Shown: positions 17,975 to 27,089 of the stretch, piece after piece
Position numbering within the stretch: the stretch's first letter is position 1
Layout of the letters: each line of letters begins with the position of its first letter
NCBI RefSeq assembly: GCF_002115805.1
Contig: NZ_JFKC01000001.1
Location: 434,001-498,000, forward strand
From: Marivita geojedonensis
GTDB lineage: Bacteria; Pseudomonadota; Alphaproteobacteria; Rhodobacterales; Rhodobacteraceae
DNA: 64,000 nucleotides
Direction of reading: 5' to 3'
Notes under the pieces: generated by a model
Told to the model about the DNA's origin: nothing
What the model saw: the letters and a program-made list of their open reading frames with translations, nothing else
Databases searched by the model: none
Made by a program: the position numbers and the translations under genes

Positions 17975-18434
17975 TCAGGCTGGTATCCCCCGCATTCGCC
18001 ATGATCGGCCGCAGAAACACCGTTTTGAATTCACCGCTGTCATATGCAAGGTGCCCGTGCGGCTGACCGAAGGCGGGCACGATCTGCGGCATCTCCAAAC
18101 GGAACTCGCCATTGGCATCGGTCAGCGTGGCGCCGTGACTGTGCCAGTCCCGCTCATGTCCCTCGGTTGTATGCGCCCAGATCTGGATGCGCTGTCCGGC
18201 CAGAGGCGCTCCGTCGCCAGCCCGTCGAACCGACCCCGTCATCCAGAATCCGCCGCCTCCAATCCGTTCCACGATCGGAGCGCCCGGACGGTAATTGTTC
18301 GAGCCACCGCGCATCGACGGGGTCGGCGCGACACCCTTCGCCCGTGCTGGAACAATCAGGCCGGAACCGAGAAGTCCCAGCGCCGCCGTACCGCCGGCCA
18401 TCATGCCACGTCGTGTCAGGGAACGGATATTCAT
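17946..18434 (-). CDS. Tat-exported intradiol-dioxygenase-like protein
   Basis: A 162-residue protein with a twin-arginine signal (SLTRRGMMAGG followed by a hydrophobic stretch to about residue 30). The mature part has the beta-sandwich pattern of intradiol ring-cleavage dioxygenases: GSVRRAGDGAPLAGQRIQIW, TDANGEFRLEMP and the PHGHL (H-x-H) element that normally holds two iron-binding histidines. The tyrosine ligands are not obvious, so catalysis is doubtful. It is short for the family (usually 230 or more). ATG at 18434 has ACAGGAG upstream. It overlaps the heme membrane protein gene, suggesting an exported redox pair. Confidence 0.7.
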   Translation of the reverse strand: MNIRSLTRRGMMAGGTAALGLLGSGLIVPARAKGVAPTPSMRGGSNNYRPGAPIVERIGGGGFWMTGSVRRAGDGAPLAGQRIQIWAHTTEGHERDWHSHGATLTDANGEFRLEMPQIVPAFGQPHGHLAYDSGEFKTVFLRPIMANAGDTSLSAHFVLEPA

Positions 18435-18609
18435 TACACATCTCCTGTCGAAACAGTCTTGGGGCGCGGACCGCATATCCTCCGGTCAACGCCCCGGCAG
18501 AACGTCGATATTCAGGTAAGCTAGGCCAAAGATCCTGTTCGGAAAAGCTGTCCCACAGCTTCGTGAAGCCGGACAGGCGACCAGCCGCCGCCCTGCCCGT
18601 CAGGTGCAA

Positions 18610-20031
18610 TCAGCTGGCCAGTACGTTCCGGAACAGCCAGGGGTCGCTTTCGTCGATATCTTCGGGGAAATGCTCCCAACGGTCCTGAAGCGGAGTCCAA
18701 TCAGTGTAGTGCGCCTCGACCGGACCAAGGTAGGGGCGCTGCACCTCGAGGCATCGCGCGTGATCCATCTCGTCGGTCTCGACAATCCCAGCGTTCGGGT
18801 TTTCCAGCGCCCAGACCATCCCGGCCAGAACCGCCGATGTCACCTGCAGACCCGTCGCATTCTGGTAAGGTGCCAGATCACGCGTTTCCTCATTCGAAAG
18901 ACGCGATCCATACCAGAGCGCGTTCTTCTCATGGCCGTAGAGAAGCACGCCCAGCTCGTCGATCCCCTCGACGATCTCATCTTCGGTCAGGATATGATGC
19001 ACCTTCTGCTGTTTGCCGGACCCGAACATCTCGTGCAGAGACAGCACCGCATCGTCACAGGGGTGATAGGCATAGTGGCAGGTGGGCCGGTACTCGGGCG
19101 CATCTGCATTGCCGACCGTATAGTAATCCGAGATCGAAATCGCCTCGTTATGCGTCACGAGGAACCCGAACTGAGGGCCGGGCGTCGGACACCATGTGTG
19201 CACCCGCGTGATCGCGCCGGGCCGCTCCAGCCAGATCGCAGCCTGGCAACCGGTGTCATAGGAATGGCCGTTTTCGGGGAACCACGTCTCGTGCGTGCCC
19301 CAGCCCAGTTCTGCCGGTTGGAACCCCTCGGCAATGAAGCCCTCGACAGACCACGTATTGACGAACACATCCCGAGGCCGGGGCTGGCGGCGGGCCTGAG
19401 TGTCGCGTTCGGCAATATGAACCCCCTTGACGCCCAGCGACTGCATCAACGCAGCCCAACCCGCACGGTCCTGCGGCACCGCGACGTCACGACCGGTGTC
19501 CTTGGCCAGCGTCAGTAGCGCTTCCTTCACAAACCAGGACACCATCCCCGGGTTCGCCCCACAACAGCTGACCGCAGTGGTCCCGCCGGGATTGGCCGCC
19601 TTTTCGTCCCGAACCTTCTGCCGCAGCGCATAATTCGTCCGCGCGGCATTGTCGGCGGTGTCAAAGTAATACCCCGCCCAGGGCTCGACCACCGTATCGA
19701 TGTAAAGCACGCCGATCTCGCGGCAGAACTTCATCAGATCCAAAGACGAGGTATCGACCGACAGGTTGACACAGAAACCTTTGCCCTCAGAGAACAGCTC
19801 GCCCAGAACCTCGCGGTAATTCTCGGGCGTCAGGGCGACCTGCAGATGATTGATCTTGTGCTGACGCAGGAAATTTGCCTGCCGCGCATCCGGTTCGATC
19901 ACGGTGAATTTGTCCGCATCATATTCGAAATGCCGCTCGATCAGGGGCCATGTACCCTTGCCGATAGAGCCAAAACCGATCATCACAATCGGCCCGTCGA
20001 TGCGACCATAAACTGGATGGTTCTGCGTCAT
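18610..20031 (-). CDS. hss: Homospermidine synthase
   Basis: NAD-dependent aminobutyl transfer that makes sym-homospermidine from putrescine (or spermidine plus putrescine), a main polyamine in many alphaproteobacteria. The 473-residue protein starts MTQNHPVYGRIDGPIVMIGFGSIGKG, with the Rossmann glycine motif. It continues with the family segments VSCCGANPGMVSWFVKEAL, NTWSVEGF and GWGTHE, typical of bacterial homospermidine synthases, and has the usual family length. The start at 20031 was chosen for AAGGAAA upstream. It lies downstream of nothing obviously linked; the ABC transporter genes upstream are 145 bases away on the same strand. Confidence 0.92.
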   Translation of the reverse strand: MTQNHPVYGRIDGPIVMIGFGSIGKGTWPLIERHFEYDADKFTVIEPDARQANFLRQHKINHLQVALTPENYREVLGELFSEGKGFCVNLSVDTSSLDLMKFCREIGVLYIDTVVEPWAGYYFDTADNAARTNYALRQKVRDEKAANPGGTTAVSCCGANPGMVSWFVKEALLTLAKDTGRDVAVPQDRAGWAALMQSLGVKGVHIAERDTQARRQPRPRDVFVNTWSVEGFIAEGFQPAELGWGTHETWFPENGHSYDTGCQAAIWLERPGAITRVHTWCPTPGPQFGFLVTHNEAISISDYYTVGNADAPEYRPTCHYAYHPCDDAVLSLHEMFGSGKQQKVHHILTEDEIVEGIDELGVLLYGHEKNALWYGSRLSNEETRDLAPYQNATGLQVTSAVLAGMVWALENPNAGIVETDEMDHARCLEVQRPYLGPVEAHYTDWTPLQDRWEHFPEDIDESDPWLFRNVLAS

Positions 20032-20176
20032 GACATTTCCTTGTCTGTTCCAGGATCGAACCCGTACCGACACGAGTCGGTGACCCGGTCTCTAACGTGA
20101 CCCGGTGTCAGAGTCCAAGACTCCCCCCGGCGGCGGACAGGACCAGCCAAAAGCCGACCGGGCGAAGAAAGACTTT

Positions 20177-20908
20177 TTACTTCAGTGCGCGTTCCAGAAA
20201 CGCGCGGGTCTCAGCCCGCTTCGGTGCGTTGAATATCTCCGACGGCGGGCCCTCCTCGATGATCTTCCCATCCTTGAGGAAACACACTTTGTCGGCAGCC
20301 TGCCGGGCGAACTCCATCTCATGCGTCGCCAGCACCATTGTCATACCTTCCGCCTTCAACTGCAGAAGCACATCCAGAACCTCGCCCACCAACTGTGGAT
20401 CCAGCGCCGAGGTGATCTCATCAAAAAGCATCACATCGGGCTTCATCGCCAGCGCCCGGACGATCGCCACACGCTGCTGCTGACCTCCAGAAAGCTGGTC
20501 CGGATATTTGTCCATGCGATCAGCCAGCCCGAACCGCGTGAACAGGGCTTCGACCTCGGGTCGCACCTCCTCGCGGGATTTGCCTTTGACCCGCCGGGGC
20601 GCCAGCATCGCATTTTCAAGCGCAGTCATATGAGGAAACAGGTTGAAGCTTTGGAACACCATCCCGATGCGTGACCGCACCCGCTGTGGATCGAGGCCGG
20701 GAACTGACACGTCCTCCCCGTCAAGCAGGATCGCTCCGTCCTCAATAGGTTCCAATAGGTTGATGCAGCGAAGAAGCGTGGATTTCCCGCCACCCGAGGC
20801 GCCGATCAGGCAGACCATCTGGCCTTCTTCCACGTCCAGATCGATCCCGTCGCAGACCGTCACATCTCCAAAGCGCTTGACGACGCCGCGCAACTCCAGC
20901 TTGGCCAT
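20177..20908 (-). CDS. Polar amino-acid ABC transporter, ATP-binding subunit
   Basis: A 243-residue ATPase of the GlnQ/HisP type. Walker A is IGASGGGKST (residues about 35-44), the Q-loop lies at GMVFQSFNLFPHMT, the ABC signature is LSGGQQQRVAIVRAL, Walker B is PDVMLFDEITSALD and the switch His is in LATHEMEFA. Walker A with GASGGGKS instead of the usual GPSGSGKS is a small deviation. It powers import with the permease gene that overlaps it by one base and the binding protein upstream; the order is binding protein, permease, ATPase. Confidence 0.92.
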   Translation of the reverse strand: MAKLELRGVVKRFGDVTVCDGIDLDVEEGQMVCLIGASGGGKSTLLRCINLLEPIEDGAILLDGEDVSVPGLDPQRVRSRIGMVFQSFNLFPHMTALENAMLAPRRVKGKSREEVRPEVEALFTRFGLADRMDKYPDQLSGGQQQRVAIVRALAMKPDVMLFDEITSALDPQLVGEVLDVLLQLKAEGMTMVLATHEMEFARQAADKVCFLKDGKIIEEGPPSEIFNAPKRAETRAFLERALK

Positions 20909-21741
20909 CAGCGCCGCTCCTGCCGCTGTCGCGCCATCAGATAATCCGCATAGCGCGTGGCCGGGATCGTGACGATCAGAAAGATGATGGCGGCACCGAC
21001 ATAAGGCGTGAAATTGGCCAGCAGCGACTTGAACACGCCAGCCTGCCGAAAGATTTCAACAGGCCCGATGAAACTCAGAAGCGACACGTCTTTTTGCAGC
21101 GCGATCAGCATGTTCATCTGCGCTGGAACCACGTTGCGAATGGCCTGCGGCAGAACCACATCGCGCGTCACCTGCCGCTCCGTGAGGCCAAGCGACAATG
21201 CTGCTGAACGCTGACTGTGATGGACGCTGTCGATGCCCGACCGGAAAATCTCGGCGACATAGGCCGAATAGGTCAGGATCAAAGCAAGCGATCCCCAGAT
21301 ATAGGGCGAATTCCAAGGACATGGCAAACCCAGACCGGGGATGCCGAAGCCGATCAGGTAGACCGTCAGGATGACAGGGATACCCCGGAAGATATCGGTA
21401 AATGCCGTACCGAAGATCCGCAAAGGAAACAGCGCCGGTGACTTGGTGTCCCGTGCCAGCGCAATCAGGAGGCCGAGAATGGCAATTGCGGGGGCCGACC
21501 ATGCAAAGATCATCACGTTGATCTTGAAGGCGTCCAGCAGCTTGGGAAAGGTCTGGACCAGCGTTGCGCCGTTGAAGAAACTGCGCTGCACTTTTTCCCA
21601 GCCGGGGGTCATCGGCACAAGAATGACGATTGCCGCAACGACCAAGACGGTGCTGGTCGTTGCGATGATCGCTGCGCGTTTTCGCTGCGCGGCCTCATAG
21701 CGTTGGCGGCGGGTAAGGCCCGCCGCTTTCTGCTCTGTCAT
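20908..21741 (-). CDS. Polar amino-acid ABC transporter, permease subunit
   Basis: A 277-residue HisM/GlnP-type permease. After a basic N-terminus (RRQRYEAAQRKRA) there are a first helix (about 28-48), an extracytoplasmic segment and four to five more helices. The EAA-type loop is at SQRSAALSLGLTERQVTRDVVLPQAIRNVVP, the coupling element for the ATPase. A C-terminal tail ends RQRQERR. Only one permease is present, so it probably acts as a homodimer. It starts 13 bases after the binding-protein gene. Confidence 0.9.
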   Translation of the reverse strand: MTEQKAAGLTRRQRYEAAQRKRAAIIATTSTVLVVAAIVILVPMTPGWEKVQRSFFNGATLVQTFPKLLDAFKINVMIFAWSAPAIAILGLLIALARDTKSPALFPLRIFGTAFTDIFRGIPVILTVYLIGFGIPGLGLPCPWNSPYIWGSLALILTYSAYVAEIFRSGIDSVHHSQRSAALSLGLTERQVTRDVVLPQAIRNVVPAQMNMLIALQKDVSLLSFIGPVEIFRQAGVFKSLLANFTPYVGAAIIFLIVTIPATRYADYLMARQRQERR

Positions 21742-21754
21742 AGGGCGCGCCCGC

Positions 21755-22567
21755 TTATTTGATCAGCGGCACACCGGTGGTGTCCTGCAACCACTGAGCC
21801 TCGATCTCTGCCAGCTTTCCGCTGTCCTTCATGGCGTTCAGTGCCTCATCGACACAGGCCTTGAGCGGGTTGCCCTGTTCCATCAGCATGCCGAACTGAT
21901 CAGGATTGTCGCTTTCGTCCGGCGCAAACTGGCCGATAACTTTCGATCCTTCGATCATCACCGCCGACAGGAACAGAGCCGTTGGCAGATCGAACAGCGC
22001 CGCATCGATCTGGTTTGCGCTCATTGCCGCGTTCACATCGGCGTTGTCCCCATAAAGCAAAGGCGCGCTGTCCGGTTGGATCACGGTTTCAAGTTTCGGA
22101 ACGGCCGTGGTCGAACCGACCGCCCCCCACTTCAGCCCCCGCAGCGCCGCAAGTGTCGGCTCGGTCTCCGTTGCACCGGGGCTGACCAGTACCGCCATGG
22201 GCGCGGTGTAATAGGGCACCGAAAAATCAACCACCGCATCGCGCTCCGCGGTGATCGAGTATTGCTGCATATTGAAGTTGAAATTCTTTGCGCCCGGCTG
22301 GATCGCCTCATCGAAGGAAGACCGAACCCAGACAACGTCTTCGTCGGCAAACCCCATTTCAGCAGCCACCGCGTACGCCACAGCCGCCTCAAAACCCTCG
22401 CCGCTTTCCGGCGCATCGTTCAGCACCCAGGGGTAGTAGGCAGGGTTGCCCGTGGCGATGGTCAGCTTGCCGTCTTCAAGCGTCTTTCCCGCCGCGCAAT
22501 GGCCACCTGCCATAGCGGACGTCGATACCACGGCCAGCACCGCAGTCAGAGTGAGAAATCTGGACAT
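21755..22567 (-). CDS. Periplasmic amino-acid-binding protein of the ABC transporter
   Basis: A 270-residue protein with a Sec signal (cleavage near AMAGG) and the family-3 solute-binding fold: LTIATGNPAYYPWV at the start of lobe 1, GFEAAVAYAVAAEMG, DFSVPYYTAPMAVLV and WGAVGSTTAV at the hinge. The ligand is probably a polar or charged amino acid or related small compound; the residue set does not let me name it. Two Cys are present, one just after the signal (HCAAG) and one near the C-terminus (KACVDEAL). GGAAGG precedes the ATG. It heads the three-gene operon. Confidence 0.88.
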   Translation of the reverse strand: MSRFLTLTAVLAVVSTSAMAGGHCAAGKTLEDGKLTIATGNPAYYPWVLNDAPESGEGFEAAVAYAVAAEMGFADEDVVWVRSSFDEAIQPGAKNFNFNMQQYSITAERDAVVDFSVPYYTAPMAVLVSPGATETEPTLAALRGLKWGAVGSTTAVPKLETVIQPDSAPLLYGDNADVNAAMSANQIDAALFDLPTALFLSAVMIEGSKVIGQFAPDESDNPDQFGMLMEQGNPLKACVDEALNAMKDSGKLAEIEAQWLQDTTGVPLIK

Positions 22568-22699
22568 AACGAAAACCTTCCTGTTTGGACTTTTGCCGCA
22601 AGGATATGGCTGGCGCTGAAAAAGAGTCCAGCACCATCGCCACTGCGCGCATATAGGAACCGGAAATCCGGTGGAAACTGCCCAAAGCGCAGGACGCGC

Positions 22700-23992
22700 T
22701 CAGACCACCACGTCCAAACGCTTCTGGTCGCCGACGCCGAACACCCGCTTGTAGCGGTCGATCTGGTCCTGCGGCCCCATCGCCTTGTTCGGATTGTCCG
22801 ACAGTTTGACGGTTGGCCTTCCATTCGCCTCGACCGCCTTGCAGACAAGGCTGAACGGAGCCAGCCGGTCATCCGGCGTCAATCCGCGGAAGTCGTTGGT
22901 CAGGAGTGTGCCCCAACCGAACGAGACACGCACGCGCCCCGCAAACTGTCGCTGAAGCTCGAGAATCTTCTCCACGTCCAGACCGTCCGAGAAAATCACC
23001 AGCTTCTTCGTCGGGTCCTCGCCCCGCTCCTGCCACCAGCGGATCGCAGTTTCGGCGCCAGCCGCCGGATCACCCGAGTCGATCCGGATACCAGTCCACC
23101 CCGCCAACCAGTCAGGCGCGTTCTTCAGGAAACCTTTGGTGCCATAGGTGTCGGGCAGGATCATCCGCAGATTGCCCTCGTGCTCCTCATGCCAATCGGC
23201 CAGAACATCATAAGGCGCTTTCGCCAGCGCCGCGTCGTCCTCGGCCAGCGCGGCATAAACCATCGGCAATTCATGCGCATTGGTGCCAATGGCCTCAAGG
23301 TCGCGGTTCTTGGCGATCAGGCAGTTCGACGTGCCGACAAAACTGTCACCCAGCCCCTCGTACATCGCCTGCACACACCAGTCCTGCCACAGGAACGAAT
23401 GCCGCCGCCGCGTGCCGAAATCCGCAATCCGCAGCTCCGGAACCTCGCGCAGCTTTTCGATCTTCTCCCACAGCTTCGTCATCGCGCGGGCATACAGCAC
23501 CTGCAATTCGAACCGCCCCATACCGTTCAGGACCGCGCGCCCTCGCAGCTCCATCAGCACAGCAAGCGCCGGGATCTCCCACAGCATCACTTCAGGCCAG
23601 GCGCCTTCAAAGGTCAGTTCGTATTGATCGCCAACGCGCTCCAGATGATAGGGCGGCAGGCGCAACTGCTCGAACCACTCCATGAAATCGGGACGGAACA
23701 TCTGACGCTTGCCGTAAAACGTGTTCCCGCGCAGCCATGTGCTCTCGTTGCGGCGCAAAGACAGCGACCGGATGTGATCCAGCTGTTCGCGCAATTCGCC
23801 TTCGTCGATCAGCTTGGCCAGGGGCACATGCGAGGACCGGTTGATCAGGCTGAACGTCACCTGCGTGTCGCGCTTGTTGCGGAACACCGACTGGCACATC
23901 AGCAGCTTGTAGAAATCCGTGTCGATGAGCGACCGCACAATCGGGTCGATCTTCCATTTGTGGTTCCAGACACGGGTGGCAATATCAACCAT
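22700..23992 (-). CDS. pncB: Nicotinate phosphoribosyltransferase
   Basis: NAD salvage: nicotinate plus PRPP (with ATP) to nicotinate mononucleotide. The 430-residue protein begins MVDIATRVWNHKWKIDPIVRSLIDTDFYKLLM, with the family's DFYKLxM start. Other features are the active-site His in RRRHSFLWQD, a GTSNCLIAKN segment, RIDSGDPAAGAE and the phosphate-binding region KLVIFSDGLDVEKI. ATG at 23992 is used because GGAG lies 6 bases upstream; the frame begins with a TTG four codons earlier. With pncA at 25330 it gives the nicotinamide-to-NaMN salvage route. Confidence 0.93.
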   Translation of the reverse strand: MVDIATRVWNHKWKIDPIVRSLIDTDFYKLLMCQSVFRNKRDTQVTFSLINRSSHVPLAKLIDEGELREQLDHIRSLSLRRNESTWLRGNTFYGKRQMFRPDFMEWFEQLRLPPYHLERVGDQYELTFEGAWPEVMLWEIPALAVLMELRGRAVLNGMGRFELQVLYARAMTKLWEKIEKLREVPELRIADFGTRRRHSFLWQDWCVQAMYEGLGDSFVGTSNCLIAKNRDLEAIGTNAHELPMVYAALAEDDAALAKAPYDVLADWHEEHEGNLRMILPDTYGTKGFLKNAPDWLAGWTGIRIDSGDPAAGAETAIRWWQERGEDPTKKLVIFSDGLDVEKILELQRQFAGRVRVSFGWGTLLTNDFRGLTPDDRLAPFSLVCKAVEANGRPTVKLSDNPNKAMGPQDQIDRYKRVFGVGDQKRLDVVV

Positions 23993-24052
23993 AATGGTCT
24001 CCAAAGGCGCAGGCGCCTCGCTTAGACCAACCCTGCCGGGACTTGTCCAGTG

Positions 24053-24508
24053 TCAGTGGTTCTTGTCCCAGTTCGCGACCTCTTCATCGCGGATGCGTTC
24101 GCAGGTCGCCTCGTCCACTCCCAACAGCCCGGCAATCTCTCCAACCAGCAGGTCTTCCTTGGCGTGGCGGTTGCCGTCGGCATAGACCACATCCCAAAGC
24201 GCAGCGACTGCCGCCTCGCGTTTTTCCTCACTGATATTATCGGTCAGGATCGCGGCAAGGTCTTCCGTGCGTGGCAATTCATGCTCCAGCTTTTCGCACT
24301 GCGCGCGCATCTTGGCCGCCTCCAGAGGCTTCAGCCCGTACATCTTGGCCAGAACGCGGTCGATCTCTTCGACCTCCTGGAAAAGATAGGCCTTGTCCGC
24401 CATCGCGGTCCGCACCATCAGCGCACCCAACGCGAATTTCGCATCAGCGGGCGGCAGCGGTGTGGACGGCGTGGACTTGTCAAAAAGGGCAAGGATACGT
24501 TCAAACAT
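24053..24508 (-). CDS. TerB-family protein
   Basis: A 151-residue all-helical protein with the TerB-like repeat of acidic helices: DAKFALGALMVRTAMADKAYLFQEVEEIDRVL in the first half and REAAVAALWDVVYADGNRHAKEDLLVGEIAGLLGV in the second. The D/E-rich pattern (YADGNRHAKEDLL) is the metal-binding hallmark of TerB domains. Stand-alone TerB proteins of this kind are common in alphaproteobacteria and have no proven role; a link to tellurite is not implied. It sits between pncB and the YkgJ-type gene on the same strand. Confidence 0.8.
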   Translation of the reverse strand: MFERILALFDKSTPSTPLPPADAKFALGALMVRTAMADKAYLFQEVEEIDRVLAKMYGLKPLEAAKMRAQCEKLEHELPRTEDLAAILTDNISEEKREAAVAALWDVVYADGNRHAKEDLLVGEIAGLLGVDEATCERIRDEEVANWDKNH

Positions 24509-24631
24509 GGCTCGGTGCCTCTAGGGGTCGTGTTTTCTTTCAGTCTACGAAACTCTGCGACAGCGACAAAGAGGGAAACCGGTTTGACCGCGTGTCGGCC
24601 CAGAACAGTGCGGATTGGGAAACACCCCCGA

Positions 24632-25333
24632 TCAGATGCGCGACAGGTCCCGCTTGCTGCGCTTCAGTTCCGCGTCCAATTCTGTCGGCTTATGCCGCGC
24701 AGATGCCAGAGCGCCTTCCAAGGATGCCCCGTCCACCGCCGCCGCTGCAACCCTGGCCATCGCATAGGTCGATACCCGCTTCACCCCTTTCAGCGCGGCC
24801 CGGCTGAGGCCAATGGCAGCAAGATAAGTGTGGTACGGCCCCAGCGTGCCCGGACCGCTTGCCGCCTGCCCGTCCGACACGGCTTTGCATGCCTCCACAT
24901 CCGTCGACACATAGGCACGGCAGATCATCGGCCGCGCATCATAGGCGCGGCAGCTGCGCGTCTCCGGGTCAAGCGACGGGCAGGCCTTCGGGTGCCACGC
25001 ACGCCCATCGGGTTGCCCCGCCAGCGCGGCCAGCGCCCTGTGCAGCGCCACAGCCTCCGCTTCGGTGATGGTCCCACCATCGTCCCCCGACAGGATGCAG
25101 CAGAAGGCACAGCCTTCCGCGCAGGCCAAACCCTGCGGTGACATGGCCGACAGTGCCACCCGCCCGACGCCGGTAGCGGCGGTGCCATCGGCAAGCTCTT
25201 TACCTGCGCGGGCGACATCCGCCTGCGCGCCGACATAGGCCATCAACCCCCGCCGTGCCCGGTCAGTTACCTCGGGCGCGCTGCCAGAGCGGGCCTTGCT
25301 CAGACGGTCAGACAGCGTGGGGGCTTTGCTCAT
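24632..25333 (-). CDS. YkgJ-type cysteine-cluster protein
   Basis: A 233-residue cytoplasmic protein. The YkgJ family cysteine pattern is visible: CAEGCAFCCILSG (about residues 70-82), KACPSLDPETRSCRAYDARPMICRAYVST (about residues 117-145), which presumably binds zinc or an iron-sulfur cluster. Further Cys at EACKAV. The biochemical role of the family is unknown. Its start overlaps the pncA stop by 4 bases (ATGA), so it is translationally coupled to nicotinamidase. Confidence 0.8.
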   Translation of the reverse strand: MSKAPTLSDRLSKARSGSAPEVTDRARRGLMAYVGAQADVARAGKELADGTAATGVGRVALSAMSPQGLACAEGCAFCCILSGDDGGTITEAEAVALHRALAALAGQPDGRAWHPKACPSLDPETRSCRAYDARPMICRAYVSTDVEACKAVSDGQAASGPGTLGPYHTYLAAIGLSRAALKGVKRVSTYAMARVAAAAVDGASLEGALASARHKPTELDAELKRSKRDLSRI

Positions 25334-25923
25334 GTCAGCGTCACGCCGGCCTTGAGCATATCCGCCTTGGCGGCCTCAAGTGATCCGTTCAGATCAATCG
25401 CGCGGCACAGCTCCAGTTTCACGGTCACGTCAAAGCCCAGCTTGGCGGCATCGATGGCGGAATAGGCGACACAGAAATCGGTGGCGAGTCCGACCATCGT
25501 CAGCTTTGTAATGCCGCGCGTGCGCAGATAGCCTTCCAGCCCGGTCGGCGTAGTGTGGTCATTCTCGAAGAACGCGGAATAGCTGTCGATGGCACGGCGG
25601 AACCCTTTGCGGATCACCATCTCTGCACGGTCGGTATGCAGGTCCGCGTGAAACGCCGCACCCTCCGACCCGATCACGCAATGATCCGGCCAGAGCACCT
25701 GCGGACCGTACGGCATGTCGATCAGACTGTATGGGTCCTGCCCCTCATGCTGCGAGGCAAAGCTCGAATGATCCGCCGGGTGCCAATCCTGTGTCAGAAC
25801 CACCGCCTCGGCCCCGTCCATCAGTGCGTTGATGCCGGAAACGATCTGGTCGCCCTCGGGCACCGCCAGCGCACCGCCGGGGCAGAAATCGTTTTGTACG
25901 TCTATGACGATCAGCGCGGACAT
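25330..25923 (-). CDS. pncA: Nicotinamidase
   Basis: Hydrolyses nicotinamide to nicotinate. The 197-residue protein starts [21 protein letters not shown], with catalytic Asp in VIDVQNDF. Metal ligands follow in [11 protein letters not shown] (Asp-x-His and His), the catalytic Lys is probably in VIRKGF (about residue 111) and the nucleophilic Cys is in [20 protein letters not shown] precedes the ATG at 25923. It is the first gene of a same-strand series pncA, ykgJ-type, terB-type and pncB that covers the first two steps of nicotinamide salvage. Confidence 0.93.
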   Translation of the reverse strand: MSALIVIDVQNDFCPGGALAVPEGDQIVSGINALMDGAEAVVLTQDWHPADHSSFASQHEGQDPYSLIDMPYGPQVLWPDHCVIGSEGAAFHADLHTDRAEMVIRKGFRRAIDSYSAFFENDHTTPTGLEGYLRTRGITKLTMVGLATDFCVAYSAIDAAKLGFDVTVKLELCRAIDLNGSLEAAKADMLKAGVTLT

Positions 25924-26036
25924 GGGGCAAGCCTCCTCTTGGATACGTCTTGGGTAAGAACCCCGCCTCCAAGGGTCAAGGGTTGCGGCATTCAGGGACC
26001 TTGCCTGCACGGGATTCGAGGCGTAATCCCGCGCCC

Positions 26037-26957
26037 ATGTTTACGGTTTGCGCACTCTATCACTTCACCCGCTTCGACGACCCGGCTTCGCTGCGCGAGC
26101 CGCTGCTGGCCGTCTGCCGCGACAACGCCATTACCGGCACCCTGCTGCTCGCCAAAGAAGGCATCAATGGCACCGTCGCCGGACCCGAGGCTGGCATTAA
26201 CGCTTTGTTAACTCACCTGCGCGCCCTCCCCGGGTGCGCCGATCTGGAATGGAAGCTGTCGACCGCGCGGGACCGTCCCTTCGCCCGGATGAAGGTCCGC
26301 CTGAAGAAAGAGATCGTCACGATGGGCGTGCCCGATGTCGATCCGCGCGCCAAGGTCGGGCATTACGTGCAGCCTGCGGACTGGAACGAATTGATCAAAA
26401 GCCCGGATGTGGCGGTGATCGACACCCGCAACGATTACGAGGTCGCTATCGGGACCTTTGAAGGCGCGGTCGATCCCAAGACCGACAGCTTCCGCGAATT
26501 CCCGGAATGGTGGGAAAAGAACAAGGACCGCTTCCACAACAAGCGGATCGCGATGTTCTGCACCGGCGGCATTCGCTGCGAAAAGTCCACCAACTACCTG
26601 ATCAGTCAGGGGGTGGATGAGGTTTATCACCTCAAGGGCGGGATCCTGAAATATCTGGAAGAAGTTCCCGCCGAACAAAGCACATGGCAGGGCGAATGCT
26701 TTGTGTTTGATGGTCGCGTGTCGGTTGGGCATGGGCTCAAGGAAGGGCCGCATTTGCTTTGCCATGCCTGCCGCCGCCCGATTTTACCGGATGATAAAAA
26801 ACGCCCTGAGTACGAGCACGGCGTGTCCTGTCACCTGTGCATCAATGAGACCTCGGACGAAGACAAGGCGCGGTTCCGCGAACGGCAGAAGCAGATCCGT
26901 CTGGCCGAAGCACGCGGCGAGCGGCACCTTCATGCGGATGTGGTTGACGAAACGTAA
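26037..26957 (+). CDS. trhO: tRNA uridine(34) hydroxylase (rhodanese-like)
   Basis: Oxygen-dependent hydroxylation of U34 in tRNA, a step to 5-(carboxy)methoxyuridine. The 306-residue protein has an N-terminal acylphosphatase-like domain ([17 protein letters not shown]), a rhodanese domain with the active-site loop [13 protein letters not shown] (Cys near residue 180) and a C-terminal zinc-like CxxC pair set (LLCHACRRP and SCHLCINE). This arrangement is that of YceA/TrhO. The ATG at 26037 begins the conserved [10 protein letters not shown]; no strong ribosome-binding site is seen. It is divergent from pncA. Confidence 0.92.
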   Translation: MFTVCALYHFTRFDDPASLREPLLAVCRDNAITGTLLLAKEGINGTVAGPEAGINALLTHLRALPGCADLEWKLSTARDRPFARMKVRLKKEIVTMGVPDVDPRAKVGHYVQPADWNELIKSPDVAVIDTRNDYEVAIGTFEGAVDPKTDSFREFPEWWEKNKDRFHNKRIAMFCTGGIRCEKSTNYLISQGVDEVYHLKGGILKYLEEVPAEQSTWQGECFVFDGRVSVGHGLKEGPHLLCHACRRPILPDDKKRPEYEHGVSCHLCINETSDEDKARFRERQKQIRLAEARGERHLHADVVDET

Positions 26958-26976
26958 ATAGGTCCGGACCAGTCCT

Positions 26977-26998
26977 AATGTTTCGCGCGCGAAACATT
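26977..26998. promoter_or_regulatory. 22-bp perfect palindrome after trhO
   Basis: Arms AATGTTTCGCG and CGCGAAACATT meet with no spacer. It lies between the convergent trhO and 27.1-kb genes and no T-run follows on either strand, so it is more likely a protein site than a terminator. The core TGTTTC...GAAACA resembles ParB parS sites but the centre is GCGCGC instead of ACGT. Confidence 0.5.
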
Positions 26999-27089
26999 GG
27001 GTCAGGTCTTCGCCCCTTTTTCGTTCACACTTTTTTGGGGACTTGGCTGGCAGTCACAGCGGCTGGGCTTTCCCTTAAAGAGCTCACCG

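Noticed and set aside
22076-24025. 649-codon frame opposite the amino-acid-binding protein gene and pncB
   Set aside because: It spans two unrelated genes and the gap between them, which is typical of a chance reverse frame.
24053-24508. Tellurite resistance from the TerB-like protein
   Set aside because: Only a stand-alone TerB is present; TerC, TerD and the rest of the ter set are absent from the window.
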